64,000 nucleotides of DNA from Diploscapter coronatus. Taxonomy: Eukaryota; Nematoda; Chromadorea; Rhabditida; Rhabditidae. Under the pieces are notes generated by a model, which did not search any database, was not told the DNA's origin, and saw only the letters and a program-made list of their open reading frames with translations. Numbering within the stretch: the first letter of the stretch is position 1; each line of letters starts with the position of its first letter. This document shows, piece by piece, positions 1-11,443 of the stretch. Location: the NCBI GenBank assembly GCA_964036155.1, contig OZ038423.1, positions 81,908,246-81,972,245 of the forward strand, given 5' to 3'. The position numbers were made by a program, and so were the translations under genes.

Positions 1-725
1 AGATATCTTAGAAAGTCGAAATGCTACTTTCAAGAGGCTGTCACGAAAATTTTTGTTAATAAAAAGTTGAATATTTTGGTATTTTTAGAAAGCACTCATC
101 AAGTGCTATCTACTTACAAAATTTGAGCGTTTCTACTATTCGTTTTTATACTCTAATTTCGCCTCGAAAATGAGATATTTGGACTTTCAAACTACCGTAA
201 CTCGCTAATATCTGATCCAAAATCGGCGTTCTTTTTTTTAATCGACGTGGAATGGCGAGCTCTACAACATATTAAAATTGGTCCACCCAAAAATCGATTT
301 AAAGAAAGTTATTTTCGAAAAATCACTTTTTTCGAACTTTGGAGTACTGTAGCTCCGTCCCCATATGTCGAAAATGGCTGAGTTTCTACGCCCCACAATG
401 CGACCCATAGGCCTCTCGATTAAAAAAAAACCCGATCCGAAACGAATTAAAAATTATCAAAAAAAAGTCGGGACAACTGATTTCGTGACAAAGATCAGAA
501 AACAGCACTTTTTGAACATGACCTACGTCGATATCTCGATCCCTGATATAGTTTCGACCCCGGAAAGTACACCAGGGTTTTCGACCACGCTGAACACGAA
601 TCTGGTATCGAAATCAGCCTTTGAAAACAACCGGAATGAGTTTTGCATCAATTTTTATGTTCAAACTGTCACGCATTGTTAAAGGCGAATATAACCTCCG
701 CCGGTCGCCTTCGGCGGCCGGCTGA
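1..725 (+). repeat. Dispersed repeat R1, 3' portion (copy 1)
   Basis: This stretch is similar to 23,030-23,592 and 41,330-41,909, where it follows a foldback half (22,063-22,950 and 40,355-41,257). Here only the 3' portion is inside the window. It ends in a GC-rich hairpin at about 697-721 followed directly by CTGA and T. A hairpin followed by CTRR is how Helitron 3' ends look, but in known Helitrons the hairpin usually lies about 10 nt upstream, so that assignment is only a suggestion. It contains an open frame at 365-682 that I do not regard as a gene. It lies in the intron before the first visible exon of the VWA gene. Confidence 0.7.
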
Positions 726-793
726 TAATATTTTCCGTTGTGATAGTTTTGACTAATGTGTGTAAAACGTATTCCGATTCATTTACATTTCAG

Positions 794-3700
794 CCCGCCT
801 ACAAATGTGGTGCATTAACGTTGAATTCGATCGGAGGAAGTGTGACTACTGATACATCTGGTGGAAAGTGCACGTATGCTATAATTTGTATTTAGTAAAT
901 TAAACATATCGAATTCTTAGCAAGAACGTTAAATGCCAGGACGGTTTTACTAATGTTCATGTAGTCAAAAATGGTCAATGCGTTGAAGCTCCGATAACGA
1001 AGACAGGAACAGGTGCAACGTTCACATGCCAAGGCGACAAATATGTCTACACCGACGGTAGCACAACCTATAATGTCGACCAAGTTATTTGCGTCAAAGG
1101 TTTGTCTTGAATCAGCGCCATAAAATGGACGTGATCTATTTCAGATATATGCATTGGGTGTACTGTTACTGACGATAGTAAAATGGTGAAGAGTGCCGAT
1201 GTGAGTAAAATAATATTTTCTATCGTGACAGTTTTTACGAATTTATGTAAAAATTACTCCAATTCATTTATTTCAGCCCGCCTACAAATGTGGTGCATTA
1301 ACGTTGAATTCGGTCGGGGGAAGTGTGACTACTGATACATCTGGTGGAAAATGCACGTATGCTAGAATTTTTATCTCTTCAATTTAGTATTTTTGTAAAG
1401 TGTGTCTGTGTATTTGTGCGTTCAAGCTGATTTCTAATCGCCTGTCTATCGTAGCCCCATGTATGATAGATACACCGTTTGATAGATCTCAGTTGCATCC
1501 TGTGCAACGTAAATTTTCCGACAATTTTTGACCTAATTTTTGGGTACTTTTGGCCAAAAAACTAATATGCTAATTTCGACAACAAAATTTACAAATACTT
1601 TGAGAGGTCATTACCGACAGTATTCGCTACTTCGCTGGTGAGCTCTCTTCTTTGTCCTCTCTCTACTGTCTTATCTAAGTTGAATGTATGTGAAAATTGA
1701 TGGATGTGAGAGTTCATTATTGCTATTGTCGATTGTAAACGACTTGGCCATCGCAACAGGAAAGGTGCGAAACGCGTCGCGTCCTCCTGCGTTGCGGCTT
1801 TCGTTGTCAAAAGCATTTTTCACACAAGATTCTTTATTTTTGGTTTTCCGTTGAAATTTCATTAATTGTTCGTTTTAATTATCGATAATTTTAAAAGTTC
1901 TGTAGAAGAAAATCATTAAAAAAAATGTTGAAACTTCAATAAATCGCTAAAAACGAGATAAAAGAGCAAATTTTCACTCAATAATCGATAATATAAACAT
2001 AATTACCACTAATTGCCATTAATTAGCGGATAATTGCGAAATTCCGACCGAAAATCAGAATCTTGTGTGAAAAATGCTTTTGACAACGAAAGCCGCAACG
2101 CAGGAGGACGCGACGCGTTTCGCACCTTCCCTGTTGCGAAGGGCACTTGCGACGGCCAAGTCGTTTACAATCAACAATACCACCCCAATGAAAGGCGGTC
2201 GGATGCTTGAGTCTGGAAATAGGCTTCACAATGGGACTGAATCTTAAGAGATATGATAAAATGCTGTTGCTAAATTATGTCAAATTAGCTACTATCTTAT
2301 CTAAATTAATAAATGCGAAAAGCGATGGCACATTGATAGCCCAATTACTGCTTCCGCAACAATGAAATGCAGTCCGAATTTTCGGGATCGGAACTTGATC
2401 TCACAATGGGATGAAGCTGGACATGGAGAGAAATGGAAACTTCCAATTGCAATTGCTGACTGATACTAAATTTGGGACACTCCCGATTCAGAATTTTGTG
2501 AATAGCCCGAGCATTGGAAGCTAACAAAATAGTTCTTGATCAGGCAGTTCTGAATCGGGAGTGTTTCCTAAATTTGTATATTAGAAGAGCTTTGAAAATG
2601 CATAAAAGGTAGAGGATTGGTAATGAATAGGTCATTAATACTCGGGTTGGAGTAGAATGAGAAGGATTATTTTCTGACAACTTTCAATAAAAGTCCGACT
2701 TCTTTATTCTGCCACTATTCTGCATCTGTCACTACTTTGTATTCTGTCACTGTATCTGTACTGCTTTGTAATCTATTTCTGCTCTATTCTGCACTAGCCG
2801 GTCGCCAAAGACGGTAGGCCTATTATTTTCGCATTTTTGTATAGCTTACAACATGATAATATTTTCACAATAAATATTTTTCAAATAGAAGCGCATAATG
2901 CAAATTTTGAATATGTAAAACATGAAGGGTTATGAGCAAGGTGAGTCAATGAATAGGTAATTTGTAGTTTTGACTTTCGAATTTGATACAAATTAGCAAA
3001 TTAACGGGATACAAAATTAAATATAAAAGTAAAGAAAATCGCTATTTTAATTTTATGATTTGATGGATTTTCAGGAGGGAAGAGCTATGAAATTCAAAAT
3101 TTTGATAGTGTGAGAGATATGAGCGTGAAAATGAGAAATGCAACAAATAAAACGTATGTTAATCTTAAAGAAAAATTGTTTGTGTCGAAGTTGTTGTGAT
3201 GTTGGTGTTGTTTTGATTTGATATTGTCTTTTGGTTTGGCATTGTTTTGTTTTGCACTTTTGCGAAGCAAAAGTCCTAGACGGAGGGAGACCGCGAAGCG
3301 GCCGACCGAAGCCTAGTTTTCATTATTTTATTTAATAAATAAAACATACTGAATTCTTAGCAAGAACGTTAAATGCCAAGACGGTTTTACTAATGTTCAT
3401 GTAGTCAAAAATGGTCAATGCAGTGAAACTCCGATAACGAAGACAGGAACAGGCGCAACGTTCACATGCCAAGGCGACAAATATGTCTACACCGACGGTA
3501 GCGGAACTCATAATGTCGACCAAGTTATTTGCGTCAAAGGTTTGTCCTGAATCAACGCCATAAAATGGACGTGATCGTCTATTTCAGATATATGCATTGG
3601 GTGTACTGTTACTGACGATAGTAAAATGGTGAAGAGTGCCGATGTAAGTAAAATAATATTTTCTATCGTGACAGCTTTACGAACCAATGAGAGAAATAAT

Positions 3701-6700
3701 ATATTCAGTTGTGACAGTTTCTACGAATTTGTAAAAATTATTCCGATTCATTTACATTTCAGCCCGCCTACAAATGTGGTGCATTAACGCTGAATTCGAT
3801 CGGAGGGAGTGTGACTACTGATACATCTGGTGGAAAGTGCACGTATGCTATAATTTGTATTTAGTAAATTAAACATATCGAATTCTTAGCAAGAACGTTA
3901 AATGCCAGGACGGTTTTACTAATGTTCATGTAGTCAAAAATGGTCAATGCGTTGAAACTCCGATAACGAAGACAGGAACAGGTGCAACGTTCACATGCCA
4001 AGGCGACAAATATGTCTACACCGACGGTAGCACAACCTATAATGTCGACCAAGTTATTTGTGTCCAAGGTTTGTCTTGAATCAGCACCATAAAATGAACG
4101 TGATCGTCTATTTTAGATATATGCGCTGGATGTAAGATTTCCGATGATGCAATAGTCGAGAATGTCAATGTGAGAGAAACAATATTTATATTTTTCGTTA
4201 TAAGTTTAAGAGTCTGTAGCATTATTCACCAAAGTATAGAAGAAGCAGAAATAAGTAGACTCAATGTGTTGTGTAACATACGGCAACAATTCTCGAACAT
4301 TAATTAATATCTGGATTCCGGTAGAAAAAATTGGGGTGTTCGGTTCGTGTTGAGAAATTTTTGGATGTCCGAGTCCAGTCCGGGTCCCAATTTTTACGGA
4401 TGAGTACATCTCTGGTTGTTACTAATTTAGTCGCCAATATCATATGCGACATTATATATTCATTCATTCATCTCTACCACTCTACCATGATCTATCCTAT
4501 ATAATAATAGTTCCTTACTCTATATCAGGACCGGACGGAATTCTAAATTTTGCTTTTCGGAATTCTGCCCGGCTCTGCTCTAAATAATGCATATCCAAAC
4601 TTTGTCTATTTTTACCCCCCTGCCCTTACCTAGTATTTATTCGCTTGCTTTATCCTCTCAAAATGTGTGGCTTTGATTAAAAGGAACGCCGTATTTGACG
4701 TTTTGGTGAATAAGGCTCGTCCTGTTTTTACGAATGTGTGTAAAAATTATTCTGATTCATTTATATTTCAGCCCTCCTTCGACTGTAATGGATTAATGTT
4801 GAATTCGATCGGAGGAACAGTGACTACTGATACATCTGGTGGAAAGTGCACGTATGCTAGAATTTTTATTTTTATTTTATATATAAAAATATTGAATTCT
4901 TAGCAAAAACGTTGTATGCGAATCTGGATTTACAAATGTTTATGTAGTCAATAACGGCCAATGCATTAAAACTGCGATAGAAAAAACAGACGACGGTGCA
5001 ACATTTACATGCCAAGAGAATGAATATGTCTACTCCAAGAATGGCCAAATAGTTTATGATAAAGTTAATAAAGTTATCTGCGTTAAACGTGAGTTTTTAC
5101 TTATCTCACATTGTAACATATATATTTTCTCCAAAAATGGTCTCTTTACTTTCTAAAATAGACAAAAATGTTAGGAAATTGGTCGATAAATTTTCTTTAA
5201 AATTCATTTTTGAAAAAATATGTCTAGATATTCTAAAAACTTTGATGCCTTAATCCTGAAAGTCTATTGTATGCCTCACTTATGGACCAAGGCTAGATCG
5301 GAATGGATTTTTTCAAATTCGGAACCGGTATGTCTTGTTTCCTAAAAGATGGAGACCAAGATCGGCGGATGGTTTTATGGGCGGAATCTAATCCTTTTTA
5401 GTGGAAGAGAAAAGATCCAACAGCGAGCGTCTTTTTTCTCTCACAAAAGTGAAGAAAAGAAGGCTCAGCCCATAAAACCCTTCATTGATCTTGATCTCCA
5501 TCTTTTCAGAACAAGCCATATCGGTACCCTAAATTTTCGCCGGTCCGAAACTGGTATCAGAATCGGTACCATCGAAAATCGTTGGAAGTTCCAATTTTCC
5601 AGAACCGATACCGGTATTTTTCTTAAGAGGCGTTCCCTGTAGGATTCGAACAACTGACCGCACTTGAAAAGTCTCTCGAGTCCAAAAACAAATTATATAG
5701 GGTAATAGAGCTTCGAACACTGGTTCCAAAACTATCCATTCTAAGCCCTGCCCCTTTTTATGGGTGGAGCCACGCTACCTTGAAAATCGCGAATTTGACC
5801 AAAATCGACCTTATCAAACGATACAAAGAAAATTTTTATTTCTGACCATTTTCGATGTCTGATGACTTGTTGAAAAAAAAAAGGATCGTATGGGTCTTCA
5901 GATGTGAGATCAGGCTTCCCGAAAAAATCACCTGCTCGCTCCAGCAGGTGGTCGGAGTATCAAAAGTCCGAGTTTTTCACCTAGGTTTTTTTTGCAGAAA
6001 AATGCGTTTTTCTCGACAAACATGTTCTATCACCGCAAAAATAACCATGCTAGAAAAATTCTTCTGGTAATCCTGCATATAAATCATGAAAAAAATAAAA
6101 AATCTAGGTGAAAAACTCGGACTTTTGATGCTCCGATCACCTGCTGGAGCGAGCAGGTGATTTTTTCGGGAAGCCTGATCTCACATCTGAAGACCCATAC
6201 GATCCTTTTTTTTTTCAACAAGTCATCAGACATCGAAAATGGTCAGAAATAAAAATTTTCTTTGTATCGTTTGATAAGGTCGATTTTGGTCAAATTCGCG
6301 ATTTTCAAGGTAGCGTGGCTCCACCCATAAAAAGGGGCAGGGCTTAGAATGGATAGTTTTGGAACCAGTGTTCGAAGCTCTATTACCCTATATAATTTGT
6401 TTTTGGACTCGAGAGACTTTTCAAGTGCGGTCAGTTGTTCGAATCCTACAGAGAATACTTCAAATATATTTGCATAAAATAACTTAATTGCATTGATTTT
6501 ATGCGTCAATCAACGAATTATCCAAAAATCGTCCACTCAAGAAGTATACACTGCTAACTATGGAGATGTTAAAGAGAGGTTCGAAAAAAAAGTTCGTAAC
6601 TCAAACATGTGATGCCTTCTTAACTATGGAAAATAAAACAAATATTGAATAGTTTTAGAAAAAGTCGCGCCGTATTCTTGTAGTATTTTCTCAATGAAAA

Positions 6701-8655
6701 CCATTATGATATCTTGAAAGTATTATAGTGGTGATATCATGACATATGATTAGTTTCCAGATTGATCATACATGTACTGAGTTATGATTTTTTTTCGAGC
6801 CTCTCCTTAGCATTTTCATAGTTAACTGTATATTTCTTGAATGGACGATTTTTGGATAATTCATTAGTTGACGCATAAAATCAATACAAATTAGGCAATT
6901 TTTATGCAAATATATTTAATTACTGACCATTCCCATTGGACTATCGCTACTTTCTTGAGAAGTTCTACGGAAGCCTGAAAACCTGAAACTCAGGGCTCGG
7001 TGTATACTTTTTGAACGAACTGTATAAGGTCTTAAAAATTGATCTATGCTTTTAACGAAATTGACAAACTTGTTGCGTGCATTTATCCATACTAAATCAA
7101 TTAACTACTGATCATTTTGTAGCCCTGTGCTCGGATACAACTAAGAAAGTCGGAATTCAACTTATAATTGATATGAGTGGATCAATTGGAAAAGATTGTC
7201 CGACAGTAGCCACATTTTCGGAGAAGTTGGGATGCACACTTTTGGGAGCTATTCCAAATCTAATCATTGGCGCTACAACTTTCAATGGTCCAAAGAGTAA
7301 TCCGAGTAAGTATTCAAGTGTGCTGTAGTCATTAATCTCTTAATAACTTATTCTTTCCGATATTAAATGAATATTTTTAGAAATTGACTCGACCAGTATA
7401 CCGTAAGAAATTCTCTTTATATATTGCAAACAGTATTATGAAGCGTAAAGCTAAGGAAGCAAATTAAAAATTCTAAATTAGAGGGCAACTAAAGATTCTG
7501 AGGAGCTTCAACTCCTTGATAAATTTTCAAGTTCATTGACACTTTCCTATTTGGCAGTCGTGACAATTAATATTTGCACAATGGCCAAAACCGAATTTAA
7601 AATTGCTCACATAATTTTTGAATATTTATTTAACCATAAATTTATAAACTAATGAAATTGGAGGGTGAAGTTTACTATTCGCATAAATACTATTTTGATA
7701 TAAGCCATTTAGAATGGCTAACTATTACGATGCCAATTCAAATTGTACCACCACGTGGCAAAATAAATTTAATAATTGGAATGACAAATGCTCTGATTAT
7801 ACGCCTACCTATCCTGCGATTAAGGAGGCGAAGGAGACATTAGATGTTAGTATCGTGTAACCAAAGGAAATAACTATCAAATATTTTAAGATTATCCTCA
7901 CTCATGGGAGATATGTATCAAATTAGAAAGAATTTTTTTGTAACTAATTCGTCCTCTCCCAATGAGTACACCAAATTTCCATATGAAAATATTAAAAATA
8001 ATGCTTAACATAAAAATATCGAGAAAATACGTTATAAGATCGTCTTGGATCATTTATTATATAATAATCTTACACTTTGCTAAATGAATTTTTAATAAAC
8101 TGCACACGTATGTACATGTTTAGGTCTCTAATACAACGGAAAAATACGATTTGGAAATTTTTTATCTAATCACTGATGGGGAGCCTACAAGTGGTTGTCC
8201 TAGCGGTTCTAGTCCACCTTGTATTACGGAAATTGGAGACTATGTTACAAATCAGGTACACAAGTAGTTCAGAAATTAATTGAATTCATAAATATGCGAA
8301 AAGAGAAGTGTAGATGGAAAAGAATCGGAAGGGATCTTCTGCATTGTAGATGACCTGCTAGGAAAAGCTAATCACTTTAGATCATTTCGAAAGGTAACAT
8401 GATATTCGGAGTAGGAATAGGAAGTGGAATAAACAAGGCCAATTTGGTGACTATGATCGGTGGTAACGAAAATCATTATATAGCTGCAGCAGATTTTACG
8501 GTTTGATTTTAATATGAATAATTGTACATACATAGGTATGTGTGTATTTGTTGCACACATACGATAATAGACTAAAATATGAAAAATGTTATTTTTAGGA
8601 TCTAAATCAAGATCTAATCGATAGTATTATAAAGACGACTTGTTCCGGTGGTTAA
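794..8655 (+). CDS. Secreted eight-cysteine-module / VWA-domain protein, 5' end outside window
   Basis: Exons: 794-873, 921-1099, 1145-1200, 1277-1356, 3361-3539, 3588-3643, 3763-3842, 3890-4068, 4117-4169, 4772-4851, 4904-5088, 7123-7305, 7381-7402, 7713-7845, 8124-8255, 8381-8500, 8599-8655. They join in frame to 617 residues plus stop. Each module has exon a (CxxC, as in CIGC), exon b (two Cys) and exon c (four Cys); intron phases are 1 before a, 0 between a and b, 2 between b and c. The first visible module lacks exon a, so the gene starts left of the window. The last six exons encode a VWA domain of about 215 residues with the metal-binding DMSGS motif and a downstream LITDG. VWA domains bind protein ligands through a metal ion. 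The modules resemble nematode C6 (PF01681) or DUF281 (PF03436) extracellular domains in cysteine layout, but the family is not proven. The secreted location is inferred. The 5,088/7,123 junction, which links modules to VWA, rests on matching phase. Confidence 0.85.
1374..3316 (+). mobile_element. Non-autonomous Helitron-like element, copy 1
   Basis: Similar to 16,898-17,467 at both ends: the 5' part shares TAGTATTTTTG-type sequence just after an initial TCT, and the last 270 nt share a long stretch around 3,050-3,140 and the 3' end. The 3' end has a hairpin made of GACCGC, GAA, GCGGCC, then CTAG followed by T, as expected for Helitron CTRR ends. The 5' end is A followed by TC. No Rep/helicase coding was seen, so it is non-autonomous. 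It sits in the intron between exons 1277-1356 and 3361-3539 and carries a nested foldback at 1,732-2,171. The equivalent introns of the sister modules lack it, so it arrived after the modules were duplicated. Confidence 0.6.
1732..2171. repeat. Foldback (inverted-repeat) element inside Helitron-like copy 1
   Basis: ATTGTAAACGACTTGGCC at the left edge is repeated inverted at the right edge, and the arms match for roughly 130 nt with a GC-rich core (GACGCGACGCGTTTCGC). The AT-rich centre holds TAATTA and ATCGAT motifs. The terminal sequence resembles that of the foldback at 26,250-26,760. Confidence 0.75.
5310..5540. repeat. Foldback repeat
   Basis: The segment containing TCTTGTTTCCTAAAAGATGG (about 5,332-5,351) reappears inverted near 5,495-5,520 as CCATCTTTTCAGAACAAG, with matching flanks (GGAACCGGTA against TATCGGTACC). 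Arms are about 75 nt, imperfect. Confidence 0.6.
5637..6451. repeat. Long near-perfect foldback element
   Basis: Left arm 5,637-5,989 and right arm about 6,096-6,451 are almost perfect reverse complements (about 350 nt each) around a loop of about 100 nt. The ends read CTGTAGGATTCGAAC and its complement. No transposase coding was seen. The arms are so alike that the insertion or conversion must be recent; transcribed, it would form a long RNA hairpin inside the intron. Confidence 0.85.
6456..6925. repeat. Foldback repeat adjacent to the 5.6-kb element
   Basis: AAATATATTTGCATAAAAT at 6,463 and GGACGATTTTTGGATAATTC at 6,843 have inverted partners at the opposite end. Arms are about 130 nt, imperfect. 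It lies a few bases right of the previous element. Confidence 0.65.
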
Positions 8656-8746
8656 CTATAATTATCATTTAATCTATGTGTTGATAAATAATGCATTCAT
8701 TTGTGTATTTGAAACACATTTGTTGTGAACGATTATGCATTCTCGA

Positions 8747-8752
8747 AATAAA
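8747..8752 (+). terminator. Poly(A) signal AATAAA of the module/VWA gene
   Basis: Canonical AATAAA 92 nt after the TAA stop at 8653-8655. Confidence 0.6.
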
Positions 8753-9425
8753 AATTTCAAATTTGGCAGCTTGAAAAAATAATAGTATAGTAGTGTAGTA
8801 ACGTGAGGAAATGGCACAAAGTACTTAGATATTTTATCTTAGCCTGCTCCCATACTATTTCGTATATGCTACTATTTCTTCAAATTTCCTTCAATTCTTA
8901 TACATGTAATCGATAACACTAATTCCTCATATTTGGCAATGACTAGTATGGTTATTTCAGAGTTCAAATAGCTTTTGGAATGATAAATATAAATTTATCA
9001 AAAATCTCAAAAATAATAAGGCCTTCAATGAAGAAATATCGTTGATCTGTGTGAGTAGATAAGTTTTGTGTCCATAAATTTGACCAGAGATGCATTGCTT
9101 ACCGTGTCAAATTATCAAGGCAGTTCTAGGATTTGATCATCAAACATGTACAACGTAGAAAAAAGTGTCAAATGATATAATGAATATGTGAAAAATTAGA
9201 TTTTAATTCATCACTGGGATGAGAATAGGTTTTGAATCAAACATCGTACATATTCTAATTTCCATCAACAAATGCAATTTTTGCACTTAATTCAAATTTG
9301 AATAAAAGCTCGACGACTCAAAACTATTACTCATCCCAGTGTTTTACCTACCTATAAGCTGATATTCCAATTTCTTAACATTCAAAATTAATATCATCAA
9401 TTTGTAAAAATTTGTAATAAAACTT
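8753..9425. other. Intergenic, no gene seen
   Basis: AT-rich sequence between the 3' ends of convergent genes. No exon, RNA gene or clear repeat recognised. Two segments near 9,210 and 9,335 share CATCCCAGTG or its inverse, a possible weak foldback. Confidence 0.5.
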
Positions 9426-9429
9426 CATT

Positions 9430-9713
9430 CAAGGATTAGCTCCGAGTTTTTTCGTTGCAGCTTTTTTCTTGGCCTTTTTCGGAGACGAAGCAGGAATACT
9501 GACTTTTTTGCCATTACAGGCTGCAAGGCGTAATTTGAGTAATCACGCTGGAAAGAATTCAGTTACTTTTTTGTAGATTTGCACGTCGACGATTTCATCT
9601 TCGCTGTCTTGCTCCTTCAACTGTTGACTGGAACGAGACAGACTGCGACTGACTCTTTCCACCAGTCGGCTGCCCATGTTCTTGAGTGGATTCCGACCAC
9701 CTAATTTTGGCAT
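9430..9713 (-). CDS. Small basic protein, uncertain model
   Basis: An ATG at 9713 opens 56 codons to a TGA at 9543, starting MPKLGGRNPLKN and containing a Ser/Arg-rich stretch (VSRSLSRSS) then an acidic patch (EQDSEDEIVD). Just downstream, 9430-9517 in another frame encodes a tail ending KKAKKKAATKKLGANP and stop, which by composition looks coding. A GTAACT donor and TTGCAG acceptor would remove 47 nt, but the phases do not join to this Lys-rich frame; the in-phase join gives a different basic tail ending near 9426. So it could be a two-exon gene with an unrecognised junction, the unspliced 56-aa ORF, or chance. No family was recognised. Confidence 0.3.
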
Positions 9714-10174
9714 TCTTTAAAATCATGAAAATTTTAGATGAGCCAAGATTTTTCCCTCATCTCGTATTTGATGGATGGTTTACACTAGGAAATAATTATT
9801 TTGATAATGATATTTTTATGATATTGCATTTATAGGCAATCTATGCATAGTTTCTGTCAAAATATTACTCGTTTTCATATTCTGCCTCTAGTTAATGAGC
9901 CATAATTCGACGAAGTGACTCCTTCATTGATGCCACTCAGGCTATGAGGCACCGTGCATTCTTCCTTCTACAATTCAACTTTTATTTTTTCAAAAATCTC
10001 AATTTCAACTTTTTTCTTCGAGTTTTCGACGGATCCCGATTTTCTGGTGCTGATGTTAATGCAAATAAATGATTTTGCATTTCAGTGTATTCTTGAAATC
10101 TCACGAACTGACCATAAATGTATCATTTCAACAGTTACGAAACTATTATGCTTCACTGATTGTGGGAATATGAT

Positions 10175-10180
10175 TTTATT
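10175..10180 (-). terminator. Candidate poly(A) signal of the secreted helical protein gene
   Basis: AATAAA on the minus strand (TTTATT on plus), 89 nt past the stop. It is the nearest canonical signal. Confidence 0.4.
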
Positions 10181-10268
10181 AAATTTTTCTCATTTTAACA
10201 ATTGTGCGACAGGATGAAATCTTCAAGATTGTTTAGTCAACTTGCTGAATCTCTAATAATTGGCGTGA

Positions 10269-11443
10269 TTATTGCATGTTTTCCTCAAAGCCAGTCTTGC
10301 TCATAGACTAAAATCATATTTCAAATCGATATAGTCCTTATCAAAATATTTACCGTCATTTGCTTGACAAAATTTTGTATCCTGGCCATATTTTCATCGC
10401 CCAGTTGTTCAAATTTTGGCGAAAACTGAATTTTCTAAGGTTCGTTTATCTAGATTTCATTTCTTTAATTGTTTGAAACTAGCTATACTAACAGATTTTT
10501 TTAGTTTTTCCAGGGTTTGTTCGATTTTATCACCACCAGATAATCCTTTTTCAATTTCACTGGCATATCCATTCAGAAAATCGCGTCCCTTAAATTAGGT
10601 ATTTTGATAGGCAAATTTGCAATTCAACCTCAGTACTCATTACTGGAGAAAGTTCGAGATTGTAATATTCCCTGACGCTGTCGAAAGTGCTGAATAATGC
10701 CTTGGCAGCTTTCTAAATTATCAAATTTAGAAAAAAAAAGATTCTCAAATGAAAATGTGAAGTTACCTTCTCGTTGTCTGAAAGTTTTCTTCCAAATTGA
10801 GTCGCTAATTCTTGGACTCTTTCATCGGGATTCTTCGATTGATCGGCCATTACTTGCAAGAGCTAAATGAAAATTTATTAGAGAATAAAGGCAACTAGTA
10901 AATGCTAAAATTAATCAGATTTTATATATCATCAATATATTTCGTTTCTATTATTAACTGACAAAATTTGATCACTTGATATGGTATAATTAATTTCACA
11001 ATTGTGGCAAATTTCAGCTAGGGAAATTTAATAAAATTATATCGGCTAACCATGTCAACTCTAAAAATTGGTAATTTCGTTGTTAAAATATGAGATTTTT
11101 GCTCATTTCAATTCAAATTTATATTCAACTTACCTTCTTTAAGTCTTCAGCCTTCAATTCAGGAGAAAACTTCTGGCGAAGTTGTGCTTCAATTGAGTTA
11201 ACAGCATCAGTTACTAAAGTTTAAAACTTAAATTTATCGATAAATTTAAAACTTTATAAGGTAATCAAATTATTAAGAGATGCAATTGCAATAGATAAGC
11301 CTCTTTTATAAATCAAAAATTATAAAATTAAAAACAAGTAAAGCCATACTGTTTTTGTTGATGCTATCAAATTGCTCTTGAGCAGTTTCACTAGCTACAT
11401 GTAATATAAAGGAAGATATAAATAGTAGGAAAACCACTTTCAT
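10269..11443 (-). CDS. Small secreted helical protein (SXP/RAL-2- or FAR-like)
   Basis: Seven exons on minus: 11443-11350, 11213-11134, 10862-10767, 10712-10644, 10588-10493, 10425-10354, 10307-10269. They join in frame to 181 residues. The start MKVVFLLFISSFILHVAS is a clear signal peptide with cleavage near residue 18. The mature part is charged, has no cysteine, and reads as amphipathic helices (for example EDLKKLLQVMADQ and IEKGLSGGDKIEQTLEKLKK). Size and composition suit the nematode SXP/RAL-2 (DUF148) or fatty-acid/retinol-binding (FAR) secreted families, but I see no signature that decides between them. Introns are mostly about 50-140 nt. The fourth intron uses a weak TTTAAG acceptor. 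The gene converges on the module/VWA gene. Confidence 0.75.

Larger units (their letters stand above)
5089..7122. other. Repeat-filled 2-kb intron of the module/VWA gene
   Basis: Between exon 4904-5088 and the VWA exon at 7123. It holds three consecutive foldback structures (listed separately) and no exon candidate with the module or VWA pattern. Confidence 0.7.

Noticed and set aside
365..682. 105-aa ORF, also seen near 23,270 and 41,569-41,973
   Set aside because: Lies in a dispersed repeat; the copy near 23,270 is interrupted by frameshift and stop, and the opposite strand is also open there.
6418..6451. tRNA-like T-arm (GTTCGAATCC) at the end of a foldback
   Set aside because: No matching anticodon arm, D arm or acceptor stem; it is part of the inverted-repeat terminus. 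A tRNA-derived origin is possible but unsupported.
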